The notes beneath the pieces are model-generated. The model was given only the letters and a program-made list of their open reading frames with translations, did not search any database and was not told the origin of the DNA. Made by a program: the position numbers and the translations under genes. DNA of 64,000 nt from Henckelia pumila (Eukaryota; Streptophyta; Magnoliopsida; Lamiales; Gesneriaceae), in the NCBI RefSeq assembly GCF_033568475.1, contig NC_133121.1, positions 133,766,375 to 133,830,374 on the forward strand, read 5' to 3'. Numbering within the stretch: the stretch's first letter is position 1; every line of letters starts with the position of its first letter. Positions 47,273 through 59,680 of this stretch are shown in pieces.

Positions 47273-47354
47273 CAGCAACTTATATGAAAATACTTTTTCT
47301 CTCTTTTGTTGAATTCTCTCTACTTCTATATCTCTTTTGTGAACCACCGCTCCC

Positions 47355-48835
47355 ATGGTTCGGCAAAGGAAATACTTGGGTGCTGAAACAAATGCTGTGG
47401 TAACCATCGATTTATTTTCTACCGATTCTTCTTCCTTTATGTTGTTGAATGGATTTATTAATTATTTACATTCAGTTTTATTTAGTCGAGAATTAAATCT
47501 TTTTCTGCAAATTTTCTGTGGTCATGAATTGGTTCTATTTTCTGAAATCTCGTCTTCCCCTAATTACCATTTTTATCTGAAAATGTCCGACTCGGAGGAT
47601 GAAGAAGTGTAATCATGTTTAATAATGTGTATCCAAGTTTCTTATCATTTTTGTGGTTTTGCCCACTTCGAATTTGAGGTGAGGGAGGAGAATTTTATGG
47701 TAACTAAGTATGGTTCTTCTACACAGGTGTCCATCATTTGCAATTGTTGTTGCAAACGGTGTGCGAGGAAGAGACAAAAAATATGCCTTCCGCAAGAAAT
47801 TGTTTTTAGTATTCTTTTACATCTTCCAGCTCTAGTAATTCGTGAAGTGATTAGACACGTTTGCCGAGAATGGAACCTCATGATACGATCTCCAGATTTC
47901 ATCCGCCACCATCTTCGGAATTCAATAGGTGGAATTATAATCCAACCGCTCTTTTTGGCTGGCAATACCACTTACGTGGAAATGCGACGAGGTTGTCTCG
48001 AGATATCTCAGTTTGACTGTGGGTTTGCACATCCCATATGCACTAGCTGTAATGGTTTAACATTGATCCCTGATTTAAGAGACATATATACCCTTTATGT
48101 CATTAATCCCTTGATGAAGCAGCAGACCGTGCTTCCCCCATTTCCCAATATTGTAAACATCCATTCAGAATTTAAATTAGCATTTGTTGAAGCTTCCATG
48201 GAGTATAAAGTGGTGAACGCACGTGGTCGTAAACCACTTAATCCGCTGAAGCAAATTGCTATGCTAACTATTGGGGTTGATAGAGTTTGGCGGCATATTG
48301 ATGTACAACACTTACCTCTCACAGCTAGGACAGCTCTCACGACTTTTCCATTGGTTACTGGAGGTTACGTACACTGGATTGGTGAAACGTTTGTTTTGAC
48401 TTTGAATGCGGAGACTGAAACCTTTTGCGAGTTTCCTATGCCTCAACTGGAAAGGAGATTCGGAAAATTTCTACCAATGGACGGTAATCTATCGGTTGTT
48501 TATAGCTCCAACGAGTTATCGAGGGATGTTTGGGAAATGGATTAGGAAACTGGAGAGTGGACCATGTTGCTCAGCTTTGATTTGAAACCTCTGTTTCACA
48601 GATTTAAGGACTTGTTCAGCAATGAGAAATCAGTCACGTACTTGGGCTGGTTAGCAGTTAGGGAGATATTGGTCCTCAGTACGATATGTTTTCAGAGACA
48701 TGCATAGCGTATAACTTTAAGACGAGAGAAATTCAATCGTTCGAGTTGGGCACTGATTGCTCGAACATCAAACCAAAAGCATACAATTTTGTAGCTCATA
48801 AGAACAGCCTCGTTTGTTTGGAAGGAGGATTTTAA
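47355..48835 (+). pseudogene. F-box gene copy 2, disabled
   Basis: Same two-exon structure as gene 1: exon 1 47355-47399 (MVRQRKYLGAETNAV), acceptor at 47725-47726, exon 2 from 47727. The F-box (LPQEIVFSILLHLPALVIRE) and the Cys cluster are kept. In-frame TAG at 48543-48545 (gene 1 has TCG) ends the protein at 287 aa. A one-base loss near 48702 (ACATGCATAG against ACATTGCATAG) shifts the rest. The remaining reading to 48835 still aligns with gene 1 in DNA. A shortened protein with an F-box could still be made. Confidence 0.85.
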
Positions 48836-49489
48836 GTGGACGAACTACGAAGGAGATGGGGACATACCAATTTCAAGATTGTCATGCACCTGACATATGA
48901 TTCTAGATGGGTGAGTATTAATTTATTTGATTGTTGGCGTAACTGTACTCTTAGTTGATGGGTAGCATATATTTGATGGTGCATGCATGTTTAAATTATC
49001 TTCTTCTCGATTGTTTATGAAGTTTGTTCTAAAAAATTTGTGGTGATACTTATGCCTGAAAGTAATGTATTCTGTATAACTGTGTACAGATCGTAATAGT
49101 ATCCTTCATTTTTTAGCACATTATTGTGGCCCTTAGCAGGCTCTGGCAATTCTCATGTTTTATACGTTTTATAGATATGCCAATGTTCGTTGAAGAGTGA
49201 GGTGTACAACTTCATTTATTATGTATTGCCAAGTGATCAAATCACACACACTCACACACAAGTTTCTGTGAGTTATGCGTGCAAGATTTGAGAAGAGATT
49301 TGAAATGGCACCTTTGTTGGTTAAAATGTAGTTGAACCGGTCTATTTTTCCATTCATAGGTCTGTCGTCAAACCAACAAACTTAAAAATTCCTACTCCCT
49401 AGTACAATAAGTGTAATGACGAGCAGTATAGAATGAGGGAACATGTGTTTATTTCTTTCAAGAAATTGTATTAAAAAGGGGGTTTTTTG
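48836..49489. other. 3' flank of F-box copy 2
   Basis: Homologous to the flanks after gene 1 and copy P. No gene. Confidence 0.6.
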
Positions 49490-50712
49490 GTTTGCAGTGA
49501 TAAAATAAAAAATAAAACTAATGCGAATAAAATGAATGAGACGAACAAATAATTAAATGAGAAATTCACTATTTTACCAAATTTGATTCAAGAGGGTTTT
49601 TGTATTCCAATTATATCACTAGTCATTGGCTACACATAATTTATTCATGTAGTTTTTGACAATTAATCTTAAAATCATAGAGATAACCACTAATATTTAT
49701 GTTTTTTTTATTTTAATTAACCAAACCCAGCATCCGGTCAACATTTATTAACAACCAACTACAACCATCTGGGCACGATAGCCCAATAAATTCTAAAATC
49801 TAACAATCAAGATAACAACAATTGTTAAATCTAGTTTTATTGATTTATTTAGATCAAACATGTCATGATAGCATAACACATATATTCTATCGCTACTAAA
49901 TACTAATCATTCATGACAATTACGAATCACTAAATTCATGGATAACATTCAAAAGACGTAAAACCAATTAATTTGCCAGATTAATTAACCTACAACTTTA
50001 ATGAAATAAATCATAAATCAACAAATACTAGAAACAAACAAGAACATCAATGTAATCTCATAACATCACAGTGATAAATTGAAATACAAGAAAATATATC
50101 TTGAATCAGAAATAAAAACTTAGCCAATCATAATTGGCTTCATAATTTTCTAACAAATATTGAAGATCAAACCTAAAAATTATGAAGAAGAAAAGAGAAG
50201 AAAAATACCATGTCTGGCCGTTTCAAACGTGCAGAAATCTCTCAAATCTTAATTTTCAAAATTAACGTGTAAAACTAGGGAAGAAGGATTTTTTAAAAAA
50301 AATCTAGAAAATGATAAGATTATCTACAAGGTAAACTAGAGATTTTATGAATAAAAATCTCTACATAATCTCTCTATCCAAAAACTTTTAATTTTCAAAA
50401 AGTCTTCCATATATTAAATATAATATTTTAGGAGTTCTAAAATATGGTATGCAGTCCAAGACAGCAGCGAAGTAGTCACAGGGCTTGCCCACGCCTTGCT
50501 TCAAGACCACTTCTGGTTTTGTTATTCTTTCAAAATTTTCTTTTGGTAACTCCAAATGTGATAGAATTCAACTTTTTAGCCCAAATTTTTATCTAAGATC
50601 ATCAAACTTCCTCCAACTACAAAACAAGATAAAAACACCCCAATTAACATATTCAAAAAATAAAAAACCCGAGAATTATGATACTAAAAATATAAATATT
50701 ATGAGTCTATCA
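49490..50712 (-). mobile_element. LTR of an Athila/Tat-like element, minus strand
   Basis: On the minus strand the LTR begins TGATAGACTCATAATATT at 50712, right after a polypurine-like tract. It ends near 49490. Its plan resembles element A: a GC-richer block (GGCGTGGGCAAGCCCTGTG near 50470-50500), then an AT-rich leader. Its CA half is also present after F-box copy P (42070-42715), so this LTR was duplicated together with the F-box locus. Confidence 0.5.
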
Positions 50713-50890
50713 AAATCTCCACACCTAAACCGTGTTTGTCCTCAAGCATATAATAGTTCAATCCATCATTCCACTCATCATCCTCCTTTCTCTTCCTCAA
50801 CCAATCCCAAACAAAATAATCATGCATTTAATAAATAAAAAACAAGCCAAAAGTGCAAGTTCTCACATACCACATCACAGGAAATCAATT
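50713..50890 (-). mobile_element. 3' internal piece of the same Athila/Tat-like element
   Basis: Minus strand: CTTGAGGACAAACACGGTTTAGGTGTGGAGATTT at about 50713-50746 corresponds to the CATTGAGGACAATG ... polypurine arrangement also seen in element A at 6249-6284. Only this short internal part remains before copia sequence begins. Confidence 0.45.
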
Positions 50891-51994
50891 TGTTGGTGAC
50901 TAAAATATAAGTTTTGGTGATAACAGATCAAACGAAATCAAGTGATAAAATAAAGAAAAAATTGCAAATTTAGTCATGTATGCTTGTCACTTACTTCATC
51001 GGATCAAATGACCATCATCTAGAAGAACAACCCAGATAGATCAAAACCTAATATCTTCTACCAGATCAAGTTCAAATCATATACACTTCACCTAGATCAA
51101 GTGTGAAAGCCAACAACTTAGATCAGATCAAACTATCGGATGGAGACTTCAGTTGCCGAAGTTGTTGAGCTAAAAGACAAACTCCTTGAATGAAGATATA
51201 AACGTTGGAAAGCCTTTTGATAAAAGTCAAGATTTGTGAGCCAATTTATGAGGTATGTTGGCGGCTATTTCTAAGAAAATGTCGGCAGCTTACTGGCTAG
51301 TTTTGAAGGCTATAAATACGTGGTGATTCAAAGATTCAAATCATGAGAAAAAGTGAACAACATAAGAAACCATGAATTCAAAGTTTGCTTTTATCTGAAA
51401 AGCCAAAAAACCTTCGCTTTGTATTCTAACTCAGAAACTCATATCTTCATATCAAAGTTCAAAATTCTGAGTTAGATAAAATATCAAGATTGATCGAGCT
51501 CAAAGAGATACATCAAGAACGATCCAGATCAAATCCATCTATAGCTTTCCAGATCAAAGTCCCAGAAGCACATTTGTGACTTCATATTGTAACTCAAGCA
51601 GAGTGTTTGATCTTATTTGAGAGAATGTTGCTAGGAGTTTTTCTCAAAGGTTTGATAGGATCGGATTTGTACAAAGAGCTGTATAAATCAAATTCTTTTA
51701 GTGGAATCCTTCAGAAAAAATAAGAAGAGGTGACATAGAAGATTAAACTCCGAACATCCATAAAAATCTTATGTTCCTTTTATTTACTGCACTCATATTA
51801 TTTTGATTTGCCTTAGCTTATTACAGTTCAAATCTGCAAGGAAGATTCTTCCGCCTGCTCTTATTAGAACTTTCGTGCAGAACAAAGTATTAAACAACTA
51901 AATATGTTGTCTGATTTTAACAAATCGAATCGAAGTATAATTCTTTTTAAAAATAGTATATTCAACCCCTTCTACCTATTATTTGATCCTAACA
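50891..51994 (+). mobile_element. Copia element H LTR, second copy
   Basis: The right part (51309-51994) matches 19456-20141. TATAAATA at 51311-51318. It ends CCTAACA and is followed by a primer-binding site. The left boundary at TGTTGGTGAC (50891) is a guess from the expected TGTT start. Confidence 0.65.
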
Positions 51995-52088
51995 AGTGGT
52001 ATCAAAGCGGTTCTTGCTTATCACCTGAACCATTTCTAAGCTATGACATCTTGTAGTAAAATACTTATGTTTTCAAAAGAAGATTATG
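51995..52088 (+). mobile_element. Copia H primer-binding site and truncated gag start
   Basis: TGGTATCAAAGC at 51997-52008, leader, then ATG at 52044 opening MTS...FSKEDYD. After that codon the sequence changes to LTR family G. The first H copy (20190) breaks at the same codon. Confidence 0.7.
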
Positions 52089-52310
52089 ACGAGTGTGTGA
52101 TGATATAGCTGGTGATGTATTAATTTTTGGACTAATTTCCAAATGAGATCTATAAATAGGTCTCTCCATTTGTTAAAAAATTACAATTTAAGAGAAAAGA
52201 ATCTATAAAGTGTATAGTTTGATATATTTTGAGTATTTGAATTTTTACTTTTTACAATAAATTTTTACTTTTTTTTTTTACAATAAATAGGTCTCTCCAT
52301 TTGTGTAGAA
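52089..52310 (+). mobile_element. LTR family G fragment, first copy
   Basis: Homologous to 53070-53260: GTGTGATGAT, TGATGTATTA, GGACTAATTTCC, GAGATCTATAAATAGGTCTC, TATAGTTTGATATATTTTGAGTATT. Contains a TATA box (CTATAAATAG near 52151). Lacks the TGTTGAAAATT start; a piece (ATAAATAGGTCTCTCCATTTGT) is repeated at its right end. Confidence 0.6.
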
Positions 52311-52760
52311 AATCGATTAATTTTTTCGGGTTAGCTTTCGGGTCAATCAGATTCGACCTAAACCCAAAAACCCCCAACCATAACCTGATATTTTTTTGGT
52401 CGACTTGTTTCAGGTTGGCGGGTTAGGTTGAGTTTTAACAACCCTACATATAAACTATTAAAGAGCCTTAATTTTTTGGTAATCATAATACGTTCTTGTA
52501 TTATTCTTCATGATTACACAAGTATATATAGGAGATATTATCAAAGATAAAAACTGAGAATATATATTTCCTAACTATGACGCATCTATTTATATATACA
52601 AATTATATTTTTATAATCGGTCTTCTCTCAATCTCAGCTAATCTTATGCAGCCTTCACCCAAAAACTTAAGAAGAATAAAAATATTGATATATGTTACAT
52701 TTAATCAAGTGAGAACTCATCAGATCTATCACAAAGACACTTTCTACGAGGATATAAGAA
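52311..52760. other. Gene-free AT-rich stretch
   Basis: 52320-52450 reads like a dispersed repeat (GGTTAGCTTTCGGGTCAATCAG, GGCGGGTTAGGTTGAGTTTTAACAACCCTAC). Nothing coding. Confidence 0.45.
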
Positions 52761-52770
52761 AAAAAAAAAA

Positions 52771-52771
52771 A

Positions 52772-52843
<72 letters not shown>
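52771..52843. repeat. Compound (AC)n(AT)n microsatellite
   Basis: About 23 bp of AC units running directly into about 50 bp of AT units, after a poly-A run. Open frames crossing it are artefacts. Confidence 0.95.
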
Positions 52844-53038
52844 CATTGAGATGCGCAATCTACGAAATATGTGAAAAATCTTTTGTGTTAACATGAGAGA
52901 AAGTTTACGTGGTTGCACTCTTTTTTTCTTACTATGATTTTTATATCAATGAGTTTTTTCTAGTAAGATTTTTAACGAAGCAGTATAAAAACACGTAATT
53001 AATAGTCACTATATCACGATCATCATCACAAGGGGAAG

Positions 53039-53262
53039 TGTTGAAAATTAACTTGTAAAATTTTGAAAATTAATGTGTGATGATGTAAATGATGATGTAT
53101 TACTTTTTGGACCAATCTCCAAAATGAGATCTATAAATAGATCTCACAATATGCATAGAAAATCACAATTTAATAGAAATTTTTTTATAAACTATAAAAT
53201 TTGATATATTTTGAATATTGAAGTTTTTACTTTTTATCATAATTTGTTTTTTCACAACAAAA
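53039..53262 (+). mobile_element. LTR family G, second copy
   Basis: Starts TGTTGAAAATTAACTTG, a typical LTR beginning, has GATCTATAAATAGATC near 53130 and ends around TTCACA. No internal coding region follows, so it is a solo or truncated LTR, about 260 bp before the start codon of the next gene. Confidence 0.55.
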
Positions 53263-53521
53263 TAATAAGGAATTATGAAAAAGTGTTTTATAATAAAATA
53301 CTAGCTTTAACTGTCTCTGACTCTCTGTCCCACGGTGCACTCATAAGATATAAAGGAAATTATGTCATTCTTGATGGGGCAATTATGTAATTTCGAGTGA
53401 AAGAAATTTTAGTTCAACAGACAGCTTTGCCGAGGAAACCAGAAAATAAAGAAACAGAAGAAAGAACTCTACCGTCCGAAAAACCTCAAATTAACAGTCA
53501 TCGAATCGAGGAATTTGATCA

Positions 53522-56500
53522 ATGGACGCCGACGAGGTAAATTTCTCCATTCCATTTGACGAAGTTCAGCGACGGGGCCGCCATGTTGACTTTGGGCAGC
53601 ACCGCCTTTATTATTCAACTGCCCACCAACTACCTAACTGATTTTCTGGACCGTTTGTTTACTTATTTTCGCTCTCGATATAATGTAGGGATAATCATTT
53701 CATTTTGATCTTCTTCTGTTTTGTTCTCCTTCCGTCTTATGCTTTGTTCATTCAAATTTTTTGTGCTTTGTTTTAAAAGAAAAAAAAAATAGTCTTTTTT
53801 AGTTTTATTCTGTGTGTTAGATAAAAGTTTTTTGTTTTCAATCTACTTGGGTTTGATTGTATATTTATTCCAGTAAATTCAGTAATGGTTACCTCAATTT
53901 TTTTAAGCTTTGAAAATATTATACTCGGGGATTCTTTGTGTTTTCTTGATCATTTCAGCGCAGGTTTGTTTAACACTTTTTTCTCTATTTGATTGCAGAA
54001 ATTGAAGGCCTTGAAGAAGGCCTACGCAGATATAATTTTGAACATATCTAAGGAGGCGGCAGGAAGGGTTACAGCTTCCGAGGGGAAGGCAGTGAGGTAT
54101 CAGCATGAGTTGAAGGTGGCAAAAGAGGAGGGCTTACGGATGTTGATGCGCCTCAAGCAAATGATGGATTCTAAGGTGAATTTGAAGTTTGAATTTTCGG
54201 TCATGATTTTATGGGTCTCGTGAATAGGGACTGGAATTGAGCGATGGTGATTGTGTTCTGTTAAATTTTTAAGCAAGTGGCAAGTTGTAAGGATGTTAAT
54301 ACTTCCTTCTTGACTCTTGTGCTGCAACTACTTTTAGTGCCTTAGATGGATTGATGGATTCACTTGCTTTTTGAAAACATGATCACATTGTCCAAATATC
54401 CTATTCTCTTTGTTGATCTGGCTAATATCTAAAACGACCTGCTTTGAACCCTATGTTGGTTGATGCAACAAAGACTAAACAGCATACTGTGTTGAAGTTG
54501 GAGTTTATCTATTTGATGACTGTATAATGCCAGAAGCATTAGTTTGTCAAAGTTAATTCTTCCATCGCACGTAACAGAAACAGATTTGATATGGCCCCCT
54601 TTTCTGTTAGTCTCTAATTTTAATTATTTGTCATCCAGTGCATGAAATATTTTAGTCTTGTCACTTCTTCCATTAAATAGTTTGATGAGATTAAAAAGCT
54701 AATGAATAACCTGCTCTATTTTCTAAAATGTTCTATCAGTTTGTTTCTTTTATTTTTTGTTGTTTTTAATTATCCTTCACGGGAGAGCTTATAGCTCATG
54801 ATTTTAACTACAGTAATTGAAAATAAATGCTGAATAAGGCCCACAGAACTTAACACATGCCGCTATTATATCAGTATATGGTTCTTAGTATCAGTTCGGT
54901 GTATATACATAGATGCACAAAAATGAAACGAGGGAAGCATGCATTAAATCATTTGATATGCTCCGACAATGCTCTAAGTTTAAGATACCATTTTCAGAAG
55001 TAGAGGAAGTATGGAGTATAGATGCGCTGTCACTGTATGCAGAAGTCTCTGTCAGCAACATATTTACATCCAAAAATGATAAATTTTAAGTGGATGGGAT
55101 TGATTGTGTCTTTCACAAAGTCTGTTATGTTAATGCCAGTTCAATTTATTCAATTAATCATGGCAAGATTGATCCTAGTCTGCCTGCGGTTATGAATTTC
55201 ACTTTTCATCTCATACGATACGACGCTAATTAAAATTTTGGAAGAGGAATCGTCTTAGCCACTAGATGTTCAAAAAGTGAAGTTTTTGTGGCCAATGCTG
55301 GAAGCGTAAGCAATGACAGTGATTGTGTCATGGGTAACCATGTTGATGCTAACAAATAATTGCTGCCAAATGCAAGCTCCTGAATCTTAAATATAGAGGG
55401 TACTACTCTGATGTCAGAGTGAAAATCTATTGTACTCTATTCGATATTTGATTTGTGGGCTTGAGTTGAATTCTCAAGGCACATGCTTTTCAAGTGTAAA
55501 CTAGAAACTTATTTGATTTTGGGAAACAATTAACTGCAAAATTAGCAATTTCTGGAGAAAAGGACCAAAATTGATAACCTGTGAATGGTTATTGGACTAA
55601 AACTGATTTTTGAACGTGTTGCCGTTGCTTTTAAAAATACAAATGTCACCATTCTCTCTGTCCCACATATACACCTTCCTCTATGGGTCCTACCTCTTAC
55701 TTATTTAGCTGATGTATTTGGTCAACTGTTCAGGTTCATAAAGCAGAAGCAGCATCAGTGAATAAGCAGAAGAAGATTGAGGAACTTGAAGCCCAACTTA
55801 ATGAAGCTGAGGATATTGTAAGAGATCTCAGAGAAGAGTTGAGTGTAGTGCGTGATGAGCTGGAAAAGGTAAAAATTGATGATAAGCATCTCATTAATGA
55901 AGTTGATGCTCCCTTTTCACAAAAAATAGCCTTTGAGAATCCTATTTATTCATATCAATCCAATACACCCGTTCCACCAAAATCACTTGATGAATCTGAT
56001 ATAGTTTCGGATGCTACAATACCTTATCCGTGCAAGACAAATGCATGTTCCAAGTGCCATAATGGAACAACTTGCTCGTGTCATTCATATATTGGGAATA
56101 CTGATTTGCCTTCTATAATATTGAGAGGTGTCGAGTCAGGACTATACAGAAAGGGATGCTCTCAAAGAATCCATGCATGTGAGAGGAATTCTTTGGAAAG
56201 GAATATGTGTCTCTTAGGGGAAATTAATAAAGTGAAGGGTAAATCTGTGAATGAACTCGAGAGCAAAAGATCGGCAGATGTTAAGTGTAGGAGCTTCAAT
56301 CCTTTACTTCAGAAAAGGAAGAGAACCTATAGAAAAAGAAAAACTATAACACCCTTGAGTGGGAAGAAATCTGATATTTTACTCAAACTTGGACATTTAC
56401 ATGAACGTTCTGCAAGAAACAGTCCTCGTCCTTTCGAAATTAGTCATTCTAATGAGGAACATTTAAGGCTAGTTTCGCGTCTGCCACCAGATAAAGATGA

Positions 56501-58576
56501 ACAACAAACTTCTCAAGGGTGTTCAGAATATTCTGAAAAGGATGAGGCAAAAACAGACAAGGATAATGAACTGATTGAGGAAATGTTGCCATCCAAGGAA
56601 ACTGGAGTTGAAGAGAGTTTACTGTCTCTGGATCGTAAGATGGAAGTTGAAAAGGTTGACGTTGAATCAAACAGTTTGTCTGACACTACAACAGGAATTC
56701 CTAGCCAACCCAAGAGGGAACGAGTTATTAAAATTACATTTGAGAGGAAGCGAAAGAGAAAAGATTTCAGTGGATCTGGCCAGAATGTTTCTCTTCGAAC
56801 AGAAGAGAGAATCGGTGATGAGCAAAATGGCCATCAGGATCTAGAGCTGCCAGAGTCTGGTTTGATGTTGGAGACTCTAAGAGATAGTATGCCAAGCTTG
56901 GTGCCGGAGTTGAAAGATAATCGACAAATGGCTCTAGTTGCTCGTCAGGTATGTTGATAAAAAAATACTTTACTTTTTATGTTTGTGTTTGTGCAGTTAA
57001 TGCGTTGATGGATCTACCTGAATATGCCAAAATTGTTCAAAATTAATATTAGCTGGGAATATTTCACGTACATATTTATATGTTTGGATCTGTTCCATAC
57101 AGTTTCCTGAATTTCTCAATTCTCTGCTAGATGAATACCTTTTTTCGTAGGTATTTAGAACTCTATGGTCCATTAAGATGCACGTAAATAGCACTTCTGG
57201 AACGACTTTGGTAGCAATTAGTTATGGTATTTGGACACTATTCCAGTATAAAATTGCAAGACCTTTGCAATCTGTTATTGTGCTTAAAGCTACGTTTGAT
57301 ATGTTGAAAATATTTAAGTGGCTCGATCCTGTGATCCATTTCTTCCTGACTACATATATATGGTGGCATCTTGGCCACAAACTGTGAAAGACTTGTGACA
57401 CTGTTTATAACACCCGATAAAGGTACTTAGAAACTTGCTTAAGTTCCTTAGCTTACCAATTATCATGCTGCAAATATGTAAGTAGAATTTTGGTATTTAT
57501 TTTTGATGCAGCATTTTCTTTGCCATTTTCTTTAAATAAGGCAGCGATCAAGTGTACCTTAGGAATTAAATGTGATGCTCCTTTATCCTGGCTGCTTCAT
57601 CACTATGTACTCTCCTTTTCTTTCCCTTTCCTGCCGTGTTTTTATGCGTAATTGGACCTGTCAGTTTCCCTTGCAATTTTGAGTTCGTTTAACTTAACAC
57701 TATAAATATTATATTTAGTTTTAGATATCACAATTCGAATTTGTAAAAAATTGTTGCAACATCTGCGCAAAAGATATTTTTTCCTTTCACTTTTGTTGAT
57801 GCAGATTTAATCCGAATTTTGTTTGACCAAAGACAAGTTTTTGTTATGGTTTGATTTTTCTTGATGTGCAATTTTCTTTACTATCTGGAGGCTTCACTGT
57901 CTCTAGCTAATTTGTAAATCTTTTACTCGGAATCTTAAATTGAAATTGAGCATGCTGTACCTTTTGCCCTTCATTTCTTCACCGTGAATCCTAGATATTT
58001 CCATATTTTATATAAATATTCCTTAAATTTCTTTGATCTCTTGTCAAATTATGATAATTTATTTATCATAGAATCTGACAAACTGGACTTCAGTGAAATT
58101 ACGCATTTGGTGCCTTGGTCAAACCATTTTACTTGTACAACTCAAATATCCAGGTGTTACATTATAAAACCATGCTAGCTGAAACCGTGAAACATTAACT
58201 TGGATACGCACTCAACTCGAATAACCATCTATTAATCCTTAAGGCAATAAAGTATAGATTTTCCTGTAGAATCCAAAATTTCTGGTTAGTAGTGATACCA
58301 AGTCTTGAATTCAGCATGTATATTTCTTGCCAGATTCTCGTGGAATTGTCCAGAATGAATGCTTATTGTAATGATATATGCTTTAGTTAAGAGTCTTTGA
58401 CATGAACGTGGACTTCTATTCTATTTCTGTGTGTAATTCATCTTCTGCATCAACGTCCTGTTATGCTATCCATGATCTCTTTCATTTTTTATTTTCATGA
58501 TCCAGCAATATTTATATCTGGCTTGTTTTCATGTTTGCAGCTTATAGCTTTATCAGAGACGAAGTGGTGGGATTGA
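53522..58576 (+). CDS. Uncharacterised coiled-coil protein with Cys cluster and basic tail (four exons)
   Basis: Exons 53522-53536, 53999-54175, 55734-56948 and 58541-58576, all GT-AG and all phase 0; 480 aa. Residues 1-115 are mostly heptad-like and charged (KLKALKKAYADI, RMLMRLKQMMDSK, KKIEELEAQLNEAEDIVRDL), predicted coiled coil. A Cys cluster follows at about residues 164-180 (CKTNACSKCHNGTTCSC), which could bind metal. Then come basic stretches that look like nuclear localisation signals (KRKRTYRKRK; FERKRKRKDF) in a low-complexity region. The last exon encodes LIALSETKWWD and a stop. I do not recognise a named family; a nuclear role is inference from the basic stretches only. The first start is supported by its splice to a clean coiled-coil exon. 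Confidence 0.82.
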
Positions 58577-59083
58577 GGTTGATGGCTCATCATCTTTGAA
58601 ACAAACCGAGGATGCTTGAAGAGGAAGAATACATGTATGTTATAACTGTCCTACCGCATCATTGAGACCGCGTCCGAAATTGTAATTCTGTTCATTGTCT
58701 TGACTTTGTTTACTGTAAACTTTTTTCGAAGATATTTGATCGAAATCATTCAGAGCAGTGTATTTTCTTTTTGTTAAACTGATTTGTGGGAGTTCCTTTG
58801 TGTTATATGTAGATGCAGCCAGAGATTCTGGTCTCAAAGATCTTCTATACTTGGTGTTGGTTTTACCTAAAGGAACAGTAGGCAGAGAAATCACTATAAG
58901 ATTATATTAGATATCATTAAATGGACAAGGAACACAATTGTGTCATCTTACAATCTCTCTGTACTCCATATTCACAGCCGGTGGAGGAGGACAAGCAAAT
59001 GGAAAGGAAATTATTGTATATACTGTGAAAAATAATATTTTTGATATAAAACATAATAATTTTTAATGAGTCATGTAGAAGGT
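58577..59083. other. 3' untranslated region and spacer of the coiled-coil gene
   Basis: No further coding sequence. Possible 3' end somewhere before 59080; no clear polyadenylation signal chosen. Confidence 0.5.
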
Positions 59084-59680
59084 CCTTCCCTCAGAATCGA
59101 CTTGTAACATTGTCTCACAAATATTCTGTGATTAGATATTTACTATAATTTTATATCTTAAATATTTTGTCTCATCATAGGATTGTGTTTAATTTCAAAT
59201 TCTACAAAAAGATAAATTTATATTTTGTATTATTGTTATAGTTTATCATTATAACTTATAAGACAAATAATAAATGTTTTTTTGCTAGTGAATCCAAAAA
59301 TTAGATCTCTCTCCCTTCTTTTTTTTTATTAAGTCTTTCGCAGAATCGATTTGTAACATTGTCTCATAGAATATCACGTGTTAGATATTTACTATAATGA
59401 TTTTATTTTATATCTTAAATATTTTGTCTCAACATAGGATTGTGTTTAATTTCAAATTCTACAAAAGATAATTTTATATTCTGTATTATTGTTATGGTTT
59501 ATTCTTATAACTTAAAAGACAAATAATAAATGATTTTTTGCCAGTAAATCCAAAAATTAGATCTCTTCTATTATTTTTAATTTTTTTATGTATTAAGTCT
59601 TCTAACATAATCGACTTGTAACATTGTCTAATATAATATTTTGTGCTTAGATATTTACTATAATTTATAATTTTATATCT

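Noticed and set aside
50485..50838. 117-aa open frame
   Set aside because: It overlaps the start of an LTR and the polypurine region on the other strand; low-complexity N, K, S and H content, no recognisable domain.
52577..52918. Frames ending in Ile-Tyr repeats
   Set aside because: Pure translation of the (AC)n(AT)n microsatellite.
57178..57387. 69-aa frame in the third intron of the coiled-coil gene
   Set aside because: No splice sites that keep the flanking frame; the exon 3 to exon 4 splice is clean without it.
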